Source: a virus
DNA length: 23,560 nucleotides
Direction: 5' to 3' (one strand)
Virus record (IMG/VR): IMGVR_UViG_3300018083_000113
Coordinates: 1 to 23,560 of that record
Within the stretch, counting starts at the first letter, position 1; every line of letters begins with the position of its first letter. The notes beneath the pieces are model-generated. The model was not told the origin of the DNA. It did not search any database and saw only the letters and a program-made list of their open reading frames with translations. This document shows, one piece after another, positions 20,036 to 23,560 of the stretch. The translations under genes and the position numbers were made by a program.

Positions 20036-20851
20036 ATGAGAACGATTCGAAGCCTGATGGTGGCGGTGGGCCTGATTCTGCTCACCGTTCCATCGTTTGC
20101 ACAGACGACCCTGTCGTCCACCACGCTCGCGGCGGCGGTCACGTCGACCGCGTCGCAAATCAACGTCGCCTCGGCCTCGGGGATCGAAGTCAACGACCGC
20201 GTCGCGATTCTCGGCGGTGGTCAGCGCGTCGCCGAGTTCGTGCGCGTGCTTGCCATCAACGGGACGTTCCTCACTGTCTCGAGAGCCGTCGATAGCCGCT
20301 CGTTGGCGCACGCCAGCGGCGCCACGGTCTATCACGGACCCGAAGCGCAGTACTACACGAGCGACCCGACGCCTGGGGCAACCTGCACGCAGGCGAGCGA
20401 GCTCTACCTGCCGCACATCAACAAGGCGAGTCGGCTGATCACGCAGTGCTCGCCAGCGTCCGTCTGGTATCGGCTCGATCAGACGTTCACGATTTCGTGC
20501 CGTGCGCTGCTCATCGCCGACATGGTCGACCAGTCGTGCTGGAACGTTGATGCGAGTTACGTGCTCGTCGGCATCAAAGAGGTTCACAAGACCAAGGAAG
20601 CCGGCGGCACGCTCACGCTCATCGCGCGCCGGCAGCAGACCACGGAAGCGCCGGCCTCTGGCGATGCGCTGAATACCGCTCTGGACATGGCGGCGGCGGC
20701 CACGGACGAAACCGTGCGCTCGGCGACGTTGACGACCACGGGGTCATTTCTCCTGCTCTCGGCTGGTGAACGGCTCGGGCTGGACTTCACGGACGACACC
20801 GCGGGCGAGCTCGCGGGGGTCACGGTGACGTTCGTCCTGGCGCCGCGGTAA
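20036..20851 (+). CDS. Exported virion-region protein with signal peptide
   Basis: A 271-residue protein from ATG 20036 with AGGAG upstream; the frame's extension to 19889 overlaps the coat gene. Residues 1-22 are a classic Sec signal: basic start, LMVAVGLILLTV core, and a PSFA-Q cleavage site. The mature part is beta-rich. The segment ATSTASQINVASASGIEVNDRVAILGGGQRVAEFVRVLAI looks like a small phage beta domain also seen in head or tail proteins. It later has several Cys. A signal peptide is unusual on a protein made between coat and tail genes, so it may be exported to the host envelope, or the hydrophobic end may be used otherwise. Function unknown. Confidence 0.65.
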   Translation: MRTIRSLMVAVGLILLTVPSFAQTTLSSTTLAAAVTSTASQINVASASGIEVNDRVAILGGGQRVAEFVRVLAINGTFLTVSRAVDSRSLAHASGATVYHGPEAQYYTSDPTPGATCTQASELYLPHINKASRLITQCSPASVWYRLDQTFTISCRALLIADMVDQSCWNVDASYVLVGIKEVHKTKEAGGTLTLIARRQQTTEAPASGDALNTALDMAAAATDETVRSATLTTTGSFLLLSAGERLGLDFTDDTAGELAGVTVTFVLAPR

Positions 20852-20870
20852 CTCGCGCAACTGGCGCAGG

Positions 20871-20900
20871 CCGGAGGTGAGAACAACGGCTCACCTCCGG
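20871..20900 (+). terminator. Hairpin after exported protein gene
   Basis: A perfect 11-bp stem CCGGAGGTGAG (20871-20881) / CTCACCTCCGG (20890-20900) with an 8-base loop. Its left arm contains GGAGGTGA, a Shine-Dalgarno-like stretch hidden in the stem, but no start follows it. Likely a weak terminator. Confidence 0.6.
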
Positions 20901-20934
20901 TTGGTTCCTCACACCCGACACAGGAGCGATCCCG

Positions 20935-21123
20935 ATGGCCGAGTTTCACCCCTATCCGGCTCGTCGCTATCACGCGACGGAGCCGTCTCGTGTTGTGCAG
21001 AGCGAAGCCGAAGAGGCGGCGCTTGGTCCCGAATGGGTCGATGACCCGTCGAAGGCGGCCGACCAGCCTGCGGCGCCGCGTGGACTCTTCAAGAAGCGGA
21101 AGACCGCGGAGCCGGCCGAATGA
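20935..21123 (+). CDS. Small conserved head-region phage protein
   Basis: A 62-residue protein from ATG 20935 with CAGGAG upstream. FHPYPARRYHATEPSRVV followed by EEAALGPEWVDDPSK matches a very common short phage protein found downstream of coat genes ('YH.te...V.s..ee.alG..W...P'). Function is unknown; it is usually thought to be virion-linked. The Lys/Arg tail (FKKRKTAEPAE) is variable. It overlaps the fibre-like gene by four bases. Confidence 0.7.
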   Translation: MAEFHPYPARRYHATEPSRVVQSEAEEAALGPEWVDDPSKAADQPAAPRGLFKKRKTAEPAE

Positions 21124-23560
21124 CGCGCAGACTCCTTCTCACGCTCGCTGCGCTACTCGGCCTGGTCGCGCCTGCTGGCGCACAGACCTATCGCGAGTCA
21201 CAACCCAAGCTCCTGACATCCACTGACGACCGCGTCTCGCTGGATACGAAGGGCATGGGCACGGCGACCGTGTCGATCACCGGCACGTTTACCGGCACCG
21301 TCTCGTTCTACGTCGAAGACGCGTTCGGCGGCCGAAAAGCCGTCAACTGCAACGCGCCGGACTCCTCGACGTCTGTCACTACGGCGACAGCGGTCGGTAG
21401 CTTCGGTAGTTGCAACGTGGCCGGCTGGCCGACGTTCAGTGCCGTGTTCTCGACCCCGACGTCAGGCTCACCGCGGGTGGTGCTGGGCGCAGCGGCGACC
21501 GGCGGCGGTGGCGGTGGCTCGCTTGGCGAAATCACGCTCGGTGACGTCACGGTCGGAGACGTCGGCATCACCAGTATTGCCGCGGGCGATACCAACATCG
21601 GCAATGTCGACCTGGCCTCGGCAATCCCGGCCGGTAACAACAACATCGGCGACATCGACATCGCGAGCATCGCCGCCGGCAATAACAACATCGGTGACGT
21701 GGACGTAGCGTCCTCAGCCCTGCCGACCGGGGCATCGACCTCGGCGCTGCAAACCACCGGCAATTCATCGCTCTCGAGCATCGACGGAAAAATCACAGCC
21801 GTCAACACGGGCGCCGTCGTCATTGCCTCGGGCACGGTGACAGCGGTCACAGCGATCACGAACGCGCTCCCCGCCGGCACGAACGCCATCGGCAAGCTCG
21901 CAGCGAACTCTGGCGTGGACATCGGCGATGTGGACGTCACGTCGTCAGCTCTGCCAACGGGCGCGTCTACATCAGCCAAGCAGGACACCGAGATTACCGC
22001 GCTACAACTGATTGACAACCCGGTCGGCTCGGCCTCTGGCGGCACCGCTGGCACGTCGTCATTCCTTGCCGGCGGTCAATACAACTCCGGCGGCATCACG
22101 CTGACGAACACGCAGCAGGCGGCGCTACAGGTAAACTCCGCGGGCGCGCTGCTGGTGTCCGGCGCGGCCGGCGGCACGAGCGCGTCGGACAATTCCGCGT
22201 TTACGACCGGCACGACCTCGTTGACGCCTGGTGGCGGCCTCTACGACTCGACGCCGGATTCCCTGACGGATGGCCGGACGGGCGTCTTTGCGCTGACCAT
22301 CAAGCGGGCGCTGCACACGTCGCTCTACGACACCACGGGCACATCCGCGTTCGGCACGGCTGGCTCGAGTGCGACGCCTGTCCTGAGTGTGCAAGGCATC
22401 GCCAGCGGCACGGCTCTACCTGTCAGCGTCGCGACGATTCCGAGTCACGCAGTGACGAACGCCGGCACGTTCGCGGTACAGGAGAGCGGCGCGGCGCTAA
22501 CCGCCTTGCAGTTGATCGACAACCTGCCGAACACCATCGGCAGCACGACCTCGGGGCAGTATGGCGCGCTCGTGCAGGGTGCGGTGACGACCGCGGCGCC
22601 GACCTATTCGAATACGCAGACGCATCCGCTGTCGCTGACCACCGCGGGCTCCTTGCGCGTGGACGTGATGAACGGCGCCGCCGGGGGCACGGCCCTCGCG
22701 GATAACGGGACGTTCACAACGAGCTCGACGAACATGACGCCCGCGGGCGGGTTCTATGAGGCGTCGCCGACCACCTGCACCACCGGCAAGGCGTGCGCGA
22801 TCGGGCTGACGACGAACCGCGAGCAGAAAGTGGCGCTCTACGCGGGCGGAACCGCGCTGACGCAGGATACCGGCGGCACGCACGATACGACGCTGGGCAC
22901 GATTACCAGTATCACGGGCGGGGTGTGGGGCGGCTACGCGAATTCATCGGCTCCGACGAACGTCACGGCTGGCGATTGGACGGTCGGATGGTTCGACCTG
23001 GCCGGCCGTACGCACGTCACGGGCGATGCCTCGATGGCGCAGTTGCTGGTCGGCGACGGGTCTGGTTCGTTCAACACGATTGTTGACTCCGGCACGATCA
23101 CGACTGTCTCGACCGTCACGAACCTGGCGCAGATGGGCGGCGCGGCTATCACGATGGGCGCGGGCGGGACGGGCACGGGCGTGCAGCGGGTCATCGAAGC
23201 GAACGACTCGCAGCTTTCGGCTGGCGTCGGTGCGACTGGTGACGCGGCGGCCACGGCCGGCAGCACGGGCAGTGTCACCGCAAAGCTCCGTCTGCTCACG
23301 ACGCAGATGGACACGAACAACACGGCACTGGCGGCCATTCAGACCGCGGTGCAGTTGATCGACAACGACCAGACCGGCTGGTCGAAGCATGCGGTGACAT
23401 CGACCGCGTCGACCAACGACACCGTCGTCAGTGCCAGCGCCGGGCGCCTGAGCAGCATCGCGCTCATCAACACCACGGCGACCCTGTATTACCTCCGGCT
23501 CTATGACATCGCGTCCGGCGATGCGACCTGCTCGAGCGCCACGGGGTTCTTTGTGTCGCT
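21120..23560 (+). CDS. Large repeat-rich fibre-like virion protein with signal peptide, 3' end outside window
   Basis: Starts at ATG 21120 (ATGA overlap) and stays open to the window's end: at least 813 residues. Residues 1-22 look like a Sec signal (RRLLLTLAALLGLVAPAGA-Q). Residues about 30-125 form a beta-sandwich of the kind common in phage adhesion proteins (ATVSITGTFTGTVSFYVED). Then come GGGGGG and tandem NIGDVD-type repeats (about 137-205). Two copies of a domain follow at about 349 and 520 (FTTGTTSLTPGGGLYDSTP... and FTTSSTNMTPAGGFYEASP...), with an ALQLIDN-type motif three times. It reads as a trimeric fibre or receptor-binding protein, with domain types known from uncultured podoviruses. 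The receptor is unknown. Confidence 0.75.
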   Translation, partial: MTRRLLLTLAALLGLVAPAGAQTYRESQPKLLTSTDDRVSLDTKGMGTATVSITGTFTGTVSFYVEDAFGGRKAVNCNAPDSSTSVTTATAVGSFGSCNVAGWPTFSAVFSTPTSGSPRVVLGAAATGGGGGGSLGEITLGDVTVGDVGITSIAAGDTNIGNVDLASAIPAGNNNIGDIDIASIAAGNNNIGDVDVASSALPTGASTSALQTTGNSSLSSIDGKITAVNTGAVVIASGTVTAVTAITNALPAGTNAIGKLAANSGVDIGDVDVTSSALPTGASTSAKQDTEITALQLIDNPVGSASGGTAGTSSFLAGGQYNSGGITLTNTQQAALQVNSAGALLVSGAAGGTSASDNSAFTTGTTSLTPGGGLYDSTPDSLTDGRTGVFALTIKRALHTSLYDTTGTSAFGTAGSSATPVLSVQGIASGTALPVSVATIPSHAVTNAGTFAVQESGAALTALQLIDNLPNTIGSTTSGQYGALVQGAVTTAAPTYSNTQTHPLSLTTAGSLRVDVMNGAAGGTALADNGTFTTSSTNMTPAGGFYEASPTTCTTGKACAIGLTTNREQKVALYAGGTALTQDTGGTHDTTLGTITSITGGVWGGYANSSAPTNVTAGDWTVGWFDLAGRTHVTGDASMAQLLVGDGSGSFNTIVDSGTITTVSTVTNLAQMGGAAITMGAGGTGTGVQRVIEANDSQLSAGVGATGDAAATAGSTGSVTAKLRLLTTQMDTNNTALAAIQTAVQLIDNDQTGWSKHAVTSTASTNDTVVSASAGRLSSIALINTTATLYYLRLYDIASGDATCSSATGFFVS
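21525..21735 (+). repeat. Tandem NIGDVD-type repeats in fibre gene
   Basis: Units of about 45-48 bases encode GDTNIGNVDLASAIPA, GNNNIGDIDIASIAA and GNNNIGDVDVASSALP, preceded by LGEITLGDVTVGDVG. A more distant copy (NAIGKLAANSGVDIGDVDV) lies near 21880-21945. Period and sequence suggest a beta-helical shaft segment. Confidence 0.75.

Noticed and set aside
21525-21735. CRISPR-like repeats
   Set aside because: The repeats are in frame, degenerate and without unique spacers; they encode a protein repeat.
21308-22054. A 248-codon minus-strand frame with Pro/Ser/Ala repeats
   Set aside because: It mirrors the repeats of the fibre-like gene on the plus strand, which has a good start, a signal peptide and known domain types.

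Overview
The window is a contiguous piece of a GC-rich (roughly 60-65 % G+C by eye) tailed-phage or prophage genome. The capsid genes (terminase, P22-type portal, probable scaffold, P22-type coat) point to a podovirus-like, P22-related head. The host cannot be named. Sigma70-like promoter elements, ERF/YqaJ recombination genes and Gram-negative-looking signal peptides suggest a GC-rich Gram-negative bacterium. No ribosomal, metabolic or plasmid-maintenance genes are present. Genes are very densely packed: most start codons overlap the preceding stop (ATGA, GTGA or TGATG), and GTG starts are common.

Layout. (1) 1-1009: the end of a family-2-like glycosyltransferase, coupled to a small VRR-NUC-type nuclease. 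(2) 1139-2911: a lysogeny-type switch, with an XRE repressor on the minus strand diverging from a Cro-like gene, then an HNH endonuclease and an excisionase-like HTH protein. (3) 2908-10431: a rightward early operon of about 25 mostly tiny genes. It holds an ERF single-strand annealing protein, a YqaJ exonuclease, a NinB-like protein, a second HNH-like protein, several zinc-ribbon proteins, micro membrane proteins, small HTH proteins and a DUF1376 replication protein. (4) 10443-11703: an apparently separate DUF932 gene with a 19-bp perfect palindrome in front and a 13-bp-stem hairpin behind. (5) 11724-17464: an Arc-like protein, a candidate late promoter, small and large terminase, portal, and a run of five small genes. 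(6) 17466-17714: an intergenic block with a promoter, a folded tRNA-like segment and an intrinsic terminator, here proposed as a small non-coding RNA or capsid-operon leader. (7) 17730-23560: probable scaffold, coat, an exported virion-like protein, a short conserved head-region protein, and a very large repeat-rich fibre-like protein that runs off the window.

How the genes work together. The switch would choose between quiet maintenance and expression of the early operon. ERF, YqaJ and NinB form a lambda Red/Orf-like recombination set, and DUF1376 probably starts replication. TerS and TerL package DNA through the portal into a scaffold-assembled P22-like shell. The end of the window starts the host-contact proteins. 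No integrase, lysis cassette, tRNA or CRISPR array could be recognised. The most unusual items are the 17466-17714 RNA-like unit, the palindrome in front of DUF932, the repeats inside the DUF1376 gene that could be an internal origin, and Sec-type signal peptides on virion-region proteins.
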